A stretch of DNA of 64,000 nucleotides from NCBI GenBank assembly GCA_028752905.1, contig JAQNBH010000002.1, forward strand, positions 18,198,430 to 18,262,429. Direction: 5' to 3'. Position numbers and translations under genes: made by a program. Positions 1-10,975 of this stretch are shown piece by piece. The first letter of the stretch is position 1. Each line of letters begins with the position of its first letter. This DNA is from Cladorhizidae sp. MBARI D1340-BT2 (lineage: Eukaryota > Porifera > Demospongiae > Poecilosclerida > Cladorhizidae). Under the pieces are notes generated by a model. The model did not search any database. It was given only the letters and a program-made list of their open reading frames with translations, and was not told the origin of the DNA.

Positions 1-2285
1 GAGGGGGAGAGATGGAGTTGAGACTGGAGGAGGAGAGATGGAGTTGAGACTGGAGGGGGGAGAGATGGAGTTGAGACAGGAGGGGGGAGAGATGGAGTTG
101 AGACTGGAGGGGGGAGAGATGGAGTTGAGACTGGAGGGAGGAGAGATGGAGTTGTGACTGGAGGGGGGAGAGATGGAGTTGAGACTGGAGGGAGGAGAGA
201 TGGAGTTGAGACTGGAGGAGGAGAGATGGAGTTGAGACTGAAGGGGGGAGAGATGGAGTTGAGACTGGAGGGGGGAGAGATGGAGTTGAGACAGGAGGGA
301 GGAGAGATGGAGTTGAGACTGGAGGGGGGAGAGATGGAGTTGGGAGGAGAGATGGAGTTGAGACAGGAGGGGGGAGAGATGGAGTTGAGACTGGAGGGGG
401 GAGAGATGGAGTTGAGACTGGAGGGGGGAGAGATGGAGTTGAGACTGGAGGGAGGAGAGATGGAGTTGAGACAGGAGGGAGGAGAGATGGAGTTGAGACT
501 GGAGGGAGGAGAGATGGAGTTGAGACTGGAGGGAGGAGAGATGGAGTTGAGACTGGAGGGGGGAGAGATGGAGTTGAGACTGGAGGGGCGAGAGATGGAG
601 TTGAGACTGGAGGAGGAGAGATGGAGTTGAGACTGGAGGGAGGAGAGATGGAGTTGAGACTGGAGGGAGGAGAGATGGAGTTGAGACTGGAGGGGGGAGA
701 GATGGAGTTGAGACAGGAGGGGGGAGAGATGGAGTTGAGACTGGAGGGAGGAGAGATGGAGTTGAGACTGCAGAGGGGAGAGATGGAGTTGAGACTGGAG
801 GGGGGAGAGATGGAGTTGAGACTGGAGGGGGGAGAGATGGAGTTGAGACAGGAGGGGGAGAGATGGAGTTGAGACTGGAGGGAGGAGAGATGGAGTTGAG
901 ACTGGAGGGGGGAGAGATGGAGTTGGGAGGAGAGATGGAGTTGAGACAGGAGGGGGGAGAGATGGAGTTGAGACAGGAGGGGAGAGAGATGGAGTTGAGA
1001 CTGGAGGGGGGAGAGATGGAGTTGAGACAGGAGGGGGGAGAGATGGAGTTGAGACTGGAGGGGGGAGAGATGGAGTTGAGACAGGAGGGGGGAGAGATGG
1101 AGTTGAGACTGGAGGGAGGAGAGATGGAGTTGAGACAGGAGGGAGGAGAGATGGAGTTGAGACAGGAGGGGGGAGAGATGGAGTTGAGACTGGAGGGGGG
1201 AGAGATGGAGTTGAGACAGGGGGGAGGAGAGATGGAGTTGAGACTGGAGGAGGAGAGATGGAGTTGAGACAGGAGGGGGGAGAGATGGAGTTGAGACAGG
1301 AGGGGGGAGAGATGGAGTTGAGACAGGAGGGAGGAGAGATGGAGTTGAGACAGGAGGGGGGAGAGATGGAGTTGAGACAGGAGGGAGGAGAGATGGAGTT
1401 GAGACAGGAGGGGGGAGAGATGGAGTTGAGACAGGAGGGGGGAGAGATGGAGTTGAGACAGGAGGGGGGAGAGATGGAGTTGAGACTGGAGGGAGGAGAG
1501 ATGGAGTTGTGACTGGAGGGGGGAGAGATGGAGTTGAGACTGGAGGGAGGAGAGATGGAGTTGAGACTGGAGGAGGAGAGATGGAGTTGAGACAGGAGGG
1601 GGGAGAGATGGAGTTGTGACTGGAGGGAGGAGAGATGGAGTTGGGAGGAGAGATGGAGTTGAGACTGGAGGGGGGAGAGATGGAGTTGAGACTGGAGGGA
1701 GGAGAGATGGAGTTGAGACTGGAGGGGGAGAGATGGAGTTGAGACTGGAGGGGGGAGAGATGGAGTTGAGACAGGAGGGGGGAGAGATGGAGTTGAGACT
1801 GGAGGGAGGAGAGATGGAGTTGAGACTGGAGGGGGGAGAGATGGAGTTGAGACTGGAGGGGGGAGAGATGGAGTTGAGACTGGAGGGGGGAGAGATGGAG
1901 TTGAGACTGGAGGGGGGAGAGATGGAGTTGAGACAGGAGGGAGGAGAGATGGAGTTGAGACTGGAGGGAGGAGAGATGGAGTTGAGACAGGAGGGAGGAG
2001 AGATGGAGTTGAGACAGGAGGGGGGAGAGATGGAGTTGAGACTGGAGGGGGGAGAGATGGAGTTGAGACAGGAGGGAGGAGAGATGGAGTTGAGACTGGA
2101 GGAGGAGAGATGGAGTTGAGACAGGAGGGGGAGAGATGGAGTTGAGACTGGAGGAGGAGAGATGGAGTTGAGACAGGAGGGGGAGAGATGGAGTTGAGAC
2201 TGGAGGGAGGAGAGATGGAGTTGAGACTGGAGGGGGGAGAGATGGAGTTGAGACAGGAGGGGGGAGAGATGGAGTTGAGACTAGA
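1..2285. repeat. 27-bp minisatellite array (left end outside window)
   Basis: About 85 head-to-tail copies of a purine-rich 27-bp unit (GGAGAGATGGAGTTGAGACT followed by GGAGGGG). Main variants are GACTGG or GACAGG in the middle and GGGGGG or GGGAGG at the junction. A few units are shortened by 1-3 bp, or to a half unit (near 340, 930 and 1640). Because 27 is nine codons, long open frames of a 9-residue repeat (MELRLEGGE) appear. They are broken wherever a unit is shortened, so they are not good evidence of a gene. The top strand is almost pyrimidine-free apart from the ATGGAGTTGAGACT core. Confidence 0.95.
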
Positions 2286-3036
2286 GCAAGCCATCTTCAT
2301 CTAGCAAGTCATCTTCATCTACATGTAGCAAGTCATCTTCATCTAGCAAACCATCTCCATCTATCAAGTCATCTCCATCTCTAGCAAGTCATCTTCATCT
2401 AGCAAGTCATCTTCATCTAGCAAGTGATCTTCATCTACATATAGCACGTCATCTTGATCTAGCAAATCATCTTCATCTAGCAAGTCATCGTCATCTACAT
2501 GTAGCAAGTCATCTTCATCTAGAAATTCATCTTCATCTAGAAAGTCATCTTCATCTAGCAAGCCATCTTCATCTAGCAAGTCATCTTCAGCTAGCAAGTC
2601 ATCTTCATCTAGCAAGTCATCTTCATCTAGAAAGTCATCTTCATCTAGCAAACCATCTCCATCTAGCAAGTCATCTTCATCTCTAGCAACAAGTCATCTT
2701 CATCTAGCAAGTCATCTTCATCTAGCAAGTCATCTTCATCTCGTCATCTTCATCTAGCAAATCATCTTCATCTAGCAAGTCATCGTCATCTACATGTAGC
2801 AAGTCATCTTCATCTAGAAATTCATCTTCATCTAGAAAGTCATCTTCCATCTAGCAAGCCATCTTCATCTAGCAAATCATCTTCAGCTAGCAAGTCATCG
2901 TCATCTAGCAAGTCATCTTCATCTAGAAAGTCATCTTCATCTAGCAAACCATCTCCATCTAGCAAGTCATCTTCATCTCTAGCAACAAGTCATCTTCATC
3001 TTGCAAGTCATCTTCATCTAGCAAGTCATCTTCATC
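2286..3036. repeat. 18-bp minisatellite array
   Basis: About 40 copies of AGCAAGTCATCTTCATCT and variants (AGAAAGTCATC, AGCAAACCATCTCCATCT, inserted ACATGT). A block of roughly 280 bp at about 2396-2690 is repeated as a unit at about 2750-3000, which indicates higher-order amplification. On the minus strand the 6-codon period gives an acidic DEDDLL repeat frame of about 100 residues. It abuts the 27-bp array with no spacer. Confidence 0.93.
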
Positions 3037-3314
3037 CTTAATCTCATCACCGTTACCGTTCAATTATCATTCAACCCACCATACCTTCAACCAGTCCATC
3101 TTTGTCAAAATAGTCACTTTCAACGTGCACCACACACCTACAAAACTTCCTCCACATGTCAGCTGCTGCATGATGGAAACCTCCTGGAGATACATGTAGT
3201 CGGCGTATTTTCTGTCCGAGTCGTACTTAACATCATGTTTAGTTATGCAGCACTTGGCCGACGCCCCTGCTAGCAGAATGGGTTCTTTGCAACAGGCCAT
3301 GACAAGCACAGCAT

Positions 3315-3475
3315 TATACATGCACATGTACACATGCAGATGTACATGTAATTATTATACATGCAAATTACATGTACATGTTCATTATTATACATGCAGA
3401 TGTACATGTACATTATTATACATGTAAATGTACATGTAATTATTATGCATGTACATGTAAATTGCATGCATATAT
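3315..3475. repeat. TACATGTA/ATTATTATACATG low-complexity tract
   Basis: Alternating blocks of ACATGTACATGTA and ATTATTATACATGCA. It is largely self-complementary because TACATGTA is a palindrome, so small ORFs on both strands are by-products. Confidence 0.8.
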
Positions 3476-3711
3476 CCTGTAGCTTCGTTCGGCAAGTATA
3501 ATATATCTTGGTCTACATGTATGTTGTCGTTTCTCCAGCAGTGCCTTCTTGATGCCTGTGTCATCTGTCATCTGTGGCCTGTCTAGACATTGTTTAATCC
3601 CATCTTCCCTGTCTCCTGCTGTTGTTGCTTGTCTGGCTGTCTATTCCAGTACATGATGCATTACCTACAATTGTTAACTTATTATCTACAATTACTACAG
3701 GGTTAGTGGTA

Positions 3712-3885
3712 AGTTTGGCAGTGATTCTTCCTAAAACCATTCCCTGTGGCGTACATGTTTGGCAGTGATTCTTTCTAAAATCACTCCCTGAGGTGTATAC
3801 GTTTGGCAGATTTTTCCTAAAACTATTCCCTGTGGCGTACATGGTTGGCAGTGATTCTTCCTAAAACCACTTCCTGTAATGTTCG
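3712..3885. repeat. Four-copy 43-44-bp tandem repeat
   Basis: TTGGCAGTGATTCTTCCTAA blocks start near 3715, 3759, 3802 and 3845. Each is followed by ACCATTCCCTGTGGCGTACA or a diverged version. Spacing is 44, 43 and 43 bp. Confidence 0.8.
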
Positions 3886-4484
3886 GGTATTTGTGATAAT
3901 CAACACTGTTAGCCGCAGGTCCACAATATCTCGCCAGACAACCTGTTGCATACATTCCGTCCCTCCGATCCGTTGTGCTGATATTGTGAACCAGAAATGC
4001 TACGGACTACAGATCTAATGGATCGGAACAGACATGAAACACAAGAGTAGGATTTGATTCTCAACTCTGGCGTCCAATCCGTTGCATCGGACTAATCTGA
4101 ATCCTAGAACTTACCACATGTTGAACTTTACACTCTTTTAATGATGCCTCAAGCGGTGAGGAGCTTTCCCAACCTCCGGCTAGAGACTATAAATAACCCA
4201 GGGCGAAAGAAAATACCTAGTAGATGTGTCTATCCAGGTAACCAGCTAGCTAATACCAGCTACACAGCTAGTGATCAGCTATTCCATCTTTCATAGATGC
4301 CATATTTACAATCTACGTTAGAGCAATATCGTTCTCGACTGAATATATGGTTGTGACATCAAGGTTAAACCTCTCTTATTCTGAGTAGCTGAACTGTTTC
4401 CAAGGGTCAGATGGCCTCGTTTCGTTCGTGTGTTAGATTATAATACTCGCCCGCTGTTGAAAGAGAAGACCATACACACATCTT

Positions 4485-6027
4485 ATGCCATGTCAGGGGG
4501 CGGGCTAGTAGCAACTCAATGCCATGCCAGGGGGCGGGCTAGTGGCAACTCAATGCCATGTCAGGGGGCGGGCTAGTAGCAACTCAATGCCATGCCAGGG
4601 GGCGGGCTAGTAGCAACTCAATGCCATGCCAGGGGGCGGGCTAGTAGCAACTCAATGCCATGCCAGGGGGCGGGCTAGTAGCAACTCAATGCCATGCCAG
4701 GGGGCGGGCTAGTAGCAACTCAATGCCATGCCAGGGGGCGGGCTAGTGGCAACTCAATGCCATGCCAGGGGGCGGGCTAGTAGCAACTCAATGCCATGCC
4801 AGGGGGCGGGCTAGTAGCAACTCAATGCCATGCCAGGGGGCGGGCTAGTAGCAACTCAATGCCATGCCAGGGGGCGGGCTAGTAGCAACTCAATGCCATG
4901 TCAGGGGGCGGGCTAGTAGCAACTCAATGCCATGTCAGGGGGCGGGCTAGTAGCAACTCAATGCCATGCCAGGGGGCGGGCTAGTAGCAACTCAATGCCA
5001 TGCCAGGGGGCGGGCTAGTAGCAACTCAATGCCATGCCAGGGGGCGGGCTAGTAGCAACTCAATGCCATGCCAGGGGGCGGGCTAGTAGCAACTCAATGC
5101 CGTGCCAGGGGGCGGGCTAGTGGCAACTCAATGCCATGCCAGATAGCAACTCAATGCCATGCCAGGGGGCGGGCTAGTAGCAACTCAATGCCGTGCCAGG
5201 GGGCGGGCTAGTGGCAACTCAATGCCATGCCAGATAGCAACTCAATGCCATGCCAGGGGGCGGGCTAGTAGCAACTCAATGCCATGCCAGGGGGCGGGCT
5301 AGTAGCAACTCAATGCCATGCCAGGGGGCGGGCTAGTAGCAACTCAATGCCATGCCAGGGGGCGGGCTAGTGGCAACTCAATGCCATGCCAGGGGGCGGG
5401 CTAGTGGCAACTCAATGCCATGCCAGGGGGCGGGCTAGTAGCAACTCAATGCCATGCCAGGGGGCGGGCTAGTGGCAACTCAATGCCATGCCAGATAGCA
5501 ACTCAATGCCATGCCAGGGGGCGGGCTAGTAGCAACTCAATGCCATGCCAGGGGGCGGGCTAGTAGCAACTCAATGCCATGTCAGGGGGCGGGCTAGTAG
5601 CAACTCAATGCCATGCCAGGGGGCGGGCTAGTAGCAACTCAATGCCATGCCAGGGGGCGGGCTAGTAGCAACTCAATGCCATGCCAGGGGGCGGGCTAGT
5701 GGCAACTCAATGCCATGCCAGGGGGCGGGATAGTAGCAACTCAATGCCATGTCAGGGGGCGGGCTAGTAGCAACTCAATGCCATGCCAGGGGGCGGGCTA
5801 GTGGCAACTCAATGCCATGCCAGGGGGCGGGCTAGTAGCAACTCAATGCCATGCCAGGGGGCGGGCTAGTAGCAACTCAATGCCATGCCAGGGGGCGGGC
5901 TAGTAGCAACTCAATGCCATGCCAGGGGGCGGGCTAGTAGCAACTCAATGCCATGCCAGGGGGCGGGCTAGTAGCAACTCAATGCCATGCCAGGGGGCGG
6001 GCTAGTAGCAACTCAATGCCATGCCAG
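4485..6027. repeat. 34-bp minisatellite array
   Basis: About 45 copies of a 34-bp unit (CAACTCAATGCCATGCCAGG then GGGCGGGCTAGTAG). Variants are ATGTCAGG or ATGCCAGG, GTGG or GTAG, and one GTGCC. Three units are internally deleted at CCAGATAGCAACTC (near 5140, 5230 and 5490), and two of these sit in an identical longer context, which shows block duplication. Copies are contiguous, so this is not a CRISPR array. Confidence 0.95.
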
Positions 6028-6734
6028 GATGATAGAGAGAACTAAGCAAGAGTGAACAAGGCAGTAAAACATAATAATAATAAGACGATAAGACGATAAA
6101 AATAATAAATATAGGAGGGAACAAGTGATCTAGCAATTAAATGGTGAGACAGCAATCATTTAAAACTGAATTAATAGGAGTAGTAATGTTAAATTAACTG
6201 CACCAGTTGGAAAGGAGCGTGTAAAAGTGTTCGAACAAAGGGAGGAATAAATGGAAGGGAACACTGAGTTCTGGAATTGGGGTGAAAAGGGGAGGAGCAT
6301 CAACTTCCACCTCTTCTGAAGAGGACCTGGTTAACAGGTATGGAGACGATTCTCATTACCAGACCAGTTCATAGAGCACGTGCTTGGAACTGCTTCCATT
6401 ATTCTTGTGAGTGTGGCAGCAGAAGGATACCAGATTGCACAGCGAGCACTCCAAGATGTCCGAGGTCTAAGAAGACTGAATGAAGCCTCCAGATAGCCAA
6501 TAGAAAACACACCTCTTCACTTCTAGTGCTGCTATCCATTGTAGTTGGGTCCAAGGTTCAAACAGAGTGGATTCAATGGAACTGATTGCGCAATATATGC
6601 AATGGAATGGATTACTGAAGCGGTCTGTAGTCTTAGATTTAAAAATCAAATCGCCACCATCCACCCAGCCCTCAACACCTCCAGCATGAACCACAATTAA
6701 CCTCTGACCTTTCCTCCTCCTGTTGCCATCATTG
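6028..6734. other. Intergenic, no gene recognised
   Basis: Unique-looking AT-leaning sequence directly right of the 34-bp array. The ORFs on either strand have no recognisable motif. Confidence 0.5.
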
Positions 6735-6995
6735 TCAACCTGTGACGTGCCTGTACCACGTATGTGTACACCACCAGCATGCACAGCCATTAGTGTGACG
6801 TGCCTGTACCCACATATGTGTACACCACCAGCATGCACAGCCATTAGTGTGACGTGCCTGTACCCACGTATGTGTACACCACCAGCATGCAAAGCCATTA
6901 GTGTGACGTGCCTGTACCCTCGTATATACACCACCAGCATGCACAGCCATTAGTGACGTGCCTGTACCCAAGTATGTGTACACCACCAGCATGCA
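6735..6995. repeat. 54-bp tandem repeat, about 4.5 copies
   Basis: A unit of about 54 bp (GTGACGTGCCTGTACCCACA, TATGTGTACACCACCAGCAT, GCACAGCCATTAGT). The last two copies are shortened to 47-51 bp. The unit is 18 codons long, which explains the repetitive ORFs on both strands. Confidence 0.9.
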
Positions 6996-7606
6996 CAAGG
7001 CTTTTTTTGTTTTTCTAGTCAGAGTTTGTAAGTAAGCATGTCTTTGTTCAATCATGTCATGTTGTTCGTGGATGAATAGTCTACCATCTGTCTTTTGTAG
7101 GAGAACTCTGTACTACAATGTATGTAGAAGTCTCCACAAACAAAACCTGTCTCCATGAAATACATGCCATCCGCTTTGAGAAAGCGGGTAATGTCGGATT
7201 CATATCCTTTGTATAAAATCTATGTACTCTTTGAAATGCCTCTTTAGCCAAATGAGATTCTCCACCCTTGAAGTGGCATAATGATTCATCCTACTTGCTA
7301 ATGAGTACAGCTTCCTGAAAGCACACTGGCTCAGCTGCCTAGCAAACTCCAATCAGCAGCACATGCACAGCTACTTCAAGATTTTGAGGCCCCACTCTGG
7401 CTGCATGTAACTTTAGCATAGTTATACCTATGCAGTATTTGGGGGGGAATCAAAAAAGATCACACAGAGAGACCTATCTTCTTCTGAGCTATATATCAAG
7501 TTCATACAGCAAAGTGTAAAGTAATAATTATGTTGTAGCTTCAAAGTCATTTTATTAATATTTTTTATTTTTTATTTTTTTAATATTATGCTTTAGATTC
7601 ACCCCT
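6996..7606. other. Intergenic, no gene recognised
   Basis: No supported gene. Ends in a T-rich tract (about 7550-7585) just before the 72-bp array. Confidence 0.5.
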
Positions 7607-8660
7607 AAATTTAGATCTGACAATCCCAAGTAAAGCTCAAAGCTCTCCTAACTCTCTCCCTGCAAATATACGCTCTATATCTGACAATCCCTAGCCTTAG
7701 AGTAAAGCTCGAAGCTCTCCTAACTCTCTCCCTGCAAATATACGCTCTATATCTGACAATCCCTAGCCTTAGAGTAAAGCTCGAAGCTCTCCTAAATCTT
7801 TCCCTGCAAATATACGTTCTAGATCTGACAATCTCTAGCCTTAGAGTAAAGCTCGAAGCTTTCCTAACTCTCTCCCTGCAAATATACGCTCTAGATCTGA
7901 CAATCCCTAGCCTTATTAGAGTAAAGCTAGAAGCTCTCCTAACTCTCTCCCTGCAAATATACGCTCTAGATCTGACAATCCCTAGCCTTATTAGAGTAAA
8001 GCTAGAAGCTCTCTTAACTCTCTCCCTACAAATATACGGTAATGCTCTATATACATACATGTATGACAATCCCTAGCCTTAGAGTAAAGTACGAAGTAAA
8101 GTTCGAAGCTCTCCTAACTCTCTCCCTGCAAATATACGCTCTAGATCTGACAATCCCTAGCCTTAGAGTAAAGCTCGAAGCTCTCCTAACTCTCTCCCTG
8201 CAAATATACGCTCTAGATCTGACAATCCCTAGCCTTAGAGTAAAGCTAGAAGCTCTCCTAACTCTCTCCCTGCAAATATACGCTCTAGATCTGACAATCA
8301 CTAGCCTTAGAGTAAAGCTCGAAGCTCTCCTAACCTCTCCCTGCAAATATACGCTCTAGATCTGACAATCCCTAGCCTAGAGTATTTAAAGCTAGAAGCT
8401 CTCCTAACTCTCTCCCTGCAAATATACGCTCTAGATCTGACAATCCCTAGCCTTAGAGTAAAGCTAAAAGCTCTAACTCTCTCCCTGCAAATATACGCTC
8501 TAGATCTGACAATCCCTAGCCTCAGAGTAAAGCTCGAAGCTCTCCTAACTCTCTCCCTGCAAATACATGTATGTATAGGCTACAAGCACATGCTCTAGAT
8601 CTAACAATCCCCATCCTTAGAATAGAGCTGGAAGCTCTCCTAACTACAGTATCTCCCTGC
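7607..8660. repeat. 72-bp tandem repeat array
   Basis: About 14 copies. The period is 72 bp where measured (GATCTGACAATCCCTAGCCT at 8144 and 8216). Each unit runs GATCTGACAATCCC, TAGCCTTAGAGTAAAGCTCG, AAGCTCTCCTAACTCTCTCC, CTGCAAATATACGCTCTA. Some copies carry a 3-bp ATT insertion (TTATTAGAG) or small deletions. Twenty-four codons per unit give repetitive ORFs on both strands (about 150 residues on minus), read here as satellite artefacts. Confidence 0.93.
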
Positions 8661-9000
8661 AAATAGTGCCAGCTCAGCTTTTATACTGGTCGTCACATGG
8701 GTTAAAGAACTGTGTGGAATTTTGCTTGAGGTCTAGAAAAGGAACGAGCTTTGGAAAAGTAACCTAAAACGACGAGATCTCACGAAACATTGCGAGATGT
8801 GGAAGGTCTGCAATCAAGTAAAAATGCATTAGTTCTCTCTCACTTGAGTCCGATAGTGATCAGCATGAGTACCCAGTATAGGGAGCAGGTGGCAGTGCTG
8901 AGGATGCAGCGATCCATCACCGATATCAAGTTATAGACTGTCAGCAGTGCCAGGGTGATGGAGATGCACACAAGAACACGCACCATCTGGATGAAGAAGG
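8661..9000. other. Intergenic, no gene recognised
   Basis: Unique-looking sequence between the 72-bp array and the purine tract. No supported ORF. Confidence 0.45.
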
Positions 9001-9330
9001 TGGCTGGAGATACCAGAAGATTTGAGAAGTCTGGAGAGAGGAAAATGGGAAGGAGGAAGGAAAGAGGACGGGGGGAGGAAGGAGGGAGGAGGAGGTTGAA
9101 GGGGAGAAGAGGGAGAGAAGAGAGAGGGAGGAGGGATTAGTGGAGGAAGGAAAGATGGAGGGAGTGAGGAGAGGAGGAGGAGGGAGTGGGAGGAGAGGAG
9201 AAGAGGGAAGTTCAGGAAGGAGTGGTAATAGGAGGGTGGAAGCAAGTGAGGCGTAGAAAAGACGTGAGATTAGGAAGTGTAACGGGAGAGAGGGAAGTGA
9301 GAGCGAAGGGGAACGAGGAAGAACAGAGTA
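9001..9330. repeat. Strand-asymmetric GA-rich tract
   Basis: About 330 bp with very few pyrimidines on the plus strand, built from GGAGGAAGGA and GAGAGAGG words without a fixed period. The minus-strand ORF is a low-complexity P/S/L frame and is not credible as a gene. Confidence 0.75.
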
Positions 9331-9369
9331 AAGAGATACACATATGCTAAAGTACTAATTGCACACCTC

Positions 9370-9600
9370 ATGTGCAAATATATATCATAGTATATACATA
9401 TGACCATACATGTACATGTATATATACATACACATGTGCTAATGAAATATAAACAGGTTGCTAATGCAAATACATCCCATAGTATATATATATATATATA
9501 GGTATATATTATAATGACCATAGATGTACAGCTGTATATGTACACACTGCACATGTGCTAATCAATTATAAATAGGTTGTTAACGCAGGCCGCCTATAAT
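9370..9600. repeat. TATA/ACATGTA microsatellite-rich segment
   Basis: Contains (TA)n at about 9483-9502, TACATGTACATGTATATATA near 9408, and an imperfect direct repeat of about 130 bp (CACATGTGCTAATG-AAATATAAACAGGTTG at 9431 against CACATGTGCTAATC-AATTATAAATAGGTTG at 9551). Confidence 0.7.
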
Positions 9601-9839
9601 AGCTCTGGTCAGCAAGAAAATGGCTGCTCAATACCAAGCATCTGTTTAACAAAGCAGTGCCCATTTGCAGACATATTCAGTTCCTCTCTGAGCAGAGCCT
9701 GGTGAGTGTTGTTCATACATGGACATCCCATCTACACACTTGTCTAGTTGCCTGGCATGGAGGGAACACGGTCCCACGAGGAGACAGTTGCTAATGATTG
9801 CTTTAACAAACAAAAGGTTAGAAGCAACTATAAGTAGGT
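9601..9839. other. Short intergenic stretch
   Basis: No gene or repeat recognised. Confidence 0.4.
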
Positions 9840-10010
9840 GTCAACGAACTCCCAGTTGACATAATGATATTACAATGACCTGCTCAATATAAACGTTTCG
9901 ACTAGATGCTCTAGCCTTCATCAGGAAGAATTTATTCCTGATGAAGGCTAGAGCATCTAGTCGAAGCATCGAGTGAATACAATTTGAAGTTGATTATTGA
10001 GAAGGTGATC
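9840..10010. repeat. Inverted-repeat element with hammerhead-like core
   Basis: A near-perfect hairpin is centred at about 9933: CGACTAGATGCTCTAGCCTT (start about 9899) through CATCAGGAA, a 7-nt loop, then the reverse complement ending in CTAGTCG. The arms are about 29 bp. The flanks match other copies in the window: CAACGAACTCCCAG on the left, and TTTGAAGTTGATTATTGAGA on the right. Each arm, read outward, contains CTGATGA, a 6-bp stem with loop AGCAT, and GAAAC or GAAGC, which resembles a hammerhead ribozyme core. An extra A between CTGATGA and the stem departs from the consensus. Penelope-like elements carry such motifs in their terminal repeats; assignment to them here is inference. Confidence 0.6.
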
Positions 10011-10193
10011 TTAATATATATTTATATATACACACATATATATACATATTTATCATGTAGCTATGTACTCCACTCATAGAGAATAGTACAAATAGAACTA
10101 CTGTGATATTTTACCATATCGCGTACTTGTTATTACCTACCCGATATGCGCATGCTCAGTAAAGGTTTGCGCATCCTCAGTCCCATGATAAAT

Positions 10194-10320
10194 ACATTAT
10201 TGAATTGATACGGTGAAATATCACTCGTCTGATTGGCCGGTATTTTCACTCGTGCCTGCGGCACTCGTGGAAATACTAGCCACAGACTCGTGATATTTCC
10301 CCGTATCAATGTAATAATGT
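10194..10320. repeat. MITE-like element with nested inverted repeats
   Basis: ACATTATTGAATTGATACGG opens the element, and CCGTATCAATGTAATAATGT closes it as its inverted complement. GTGAAATATCACTCGTCT pairs with AGACTCGTGATATTTCCC. A second hairpin lies inside (TATTTTCACTCGTGCC against GGCACTCGTGGAAATA, about 10240-10275). There is no coding capacity. A (TA)n run follows at 10319-10337. Confidence 0.7.
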
Positions 10321-10337
10321 ATATATATATATATATA

Positions 10338-10619
10338 ACACAATTAGAATAGCTCCCACTAATTCGCATGTGCGTAGTGCATGTTATATCACAAACCAAC
10401 TTGACAACTAAACTTCATTAAAGGCAGTAAGTATTGCACACTACCCATACTTGGACGAATCTTGAAATACTGCTAAAAATCAAGTGTCTTCTAGCTGACC
10501 TTGCCAATTCGACCTACTGTATATGTCGGATTTCCAGATCGGCTCCTCCCTAGACTTGCTGAAAAATTGGTTAGTTGCAGCTGGTGTTTGATCACCATAA
10601 GCTTCCATCTCTGCACTAA
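10338..10619. other. Short intergenic stretch
   Basis: No gene recognised. Leads into the 58-bp tandem repeat. Confidence 0.4.
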
Positions 10620-10975
10620 CAGAAAGCTGCACTCCACTCCTTCCACTCTCACCAGCATGCTCCATGGAGGTCCATCTCTGCAGCTGCACTCCACTCTCAC
10701 CAGCATGCTCCATGGAGGCCCATCTCTCAGCAACAGAAAGCTGCACTCCACTCTCACCAGCATGCTCCATGGAGGCATCTATGCAGCAACAGAAAGCTGC
10801 ACTCCACTCTCACCAGCATGCTCCATGGAGGCCCATCTCTGCAGCAACAGAAAGCTGCACTCCACTCTCACCAGCATGCTCCATGGACGTCATCTCTGCA
10901 GCAACAGAAAGCTACACTCCACTCTCACCAGCATGCTCCATGGAGGTCATTTCTGCAGCAACAGAATTCATCTCT
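10620..10975. repeat. 58-bp minisatellite, about 6 copies
   Basis: A full unit is 58 bp (ACTCCACTCTCACCAGCATG, CTCCATGGAGGCCCATCTCT, GCAGCAACAGAAAGCTGC), with shortened units at the left. CTCCATGGAG is palindromic. Since 58 is not divisible by three, successive units rotate the frame, so all three plus frames and two minus frames stay open. These ORFs are repeat artefacts. Confidence 0.9.

Larger units (their letters stand above)
3037..4484. other. Intergenic, no gene recognised
   Basis: No ORF here resembles a known family. The stretch holds a TACATGTA-rich microsatellite (about 3315-3475) and a 44-bp tandem repeat (3712-3885), listed separately. The remainder is unique-looking. Confidence 0.6.

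Noticed and set aside
154..2119. Long ORFs of MELRLEGGE repeats
   Set aside because: They follow purely from a 27-bp unit with no stop. Frames break at each shortened unit, and no flanking unique coding sequence, signal peptide or splice sites were seen.
2364..2669. Acidic DEDDLL repeat protein on the minus strand
   Set aside because: Same reasoning with the 18-bp unit; no unique N- or C-terminal part.
4485..6027. CRISPR array
   Set aside because: The 34-bp units are contiguous with no unique spacers, and the context is an animal genome.
6467..8359. Repetitive ORFs across the 54- and 72-bp arrays
   Set aside because: Open on both strands because the units are multiples of three and stop-poor; no domain.
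8931..9245. Pro/Ser/Leu-rich minus-strand ORF
   Set aside because: Direct consequence of a GA-rich tract; no domain or codon structure.
9936..9975. A complete, active hammerhead ribozyme
   Set aside because: The core is similar, but an extra A precedes stem II, one arm has GAAGC, and no good stem I with a correct cleavage triplet was found. Kept only as a hammerhead-like finding.
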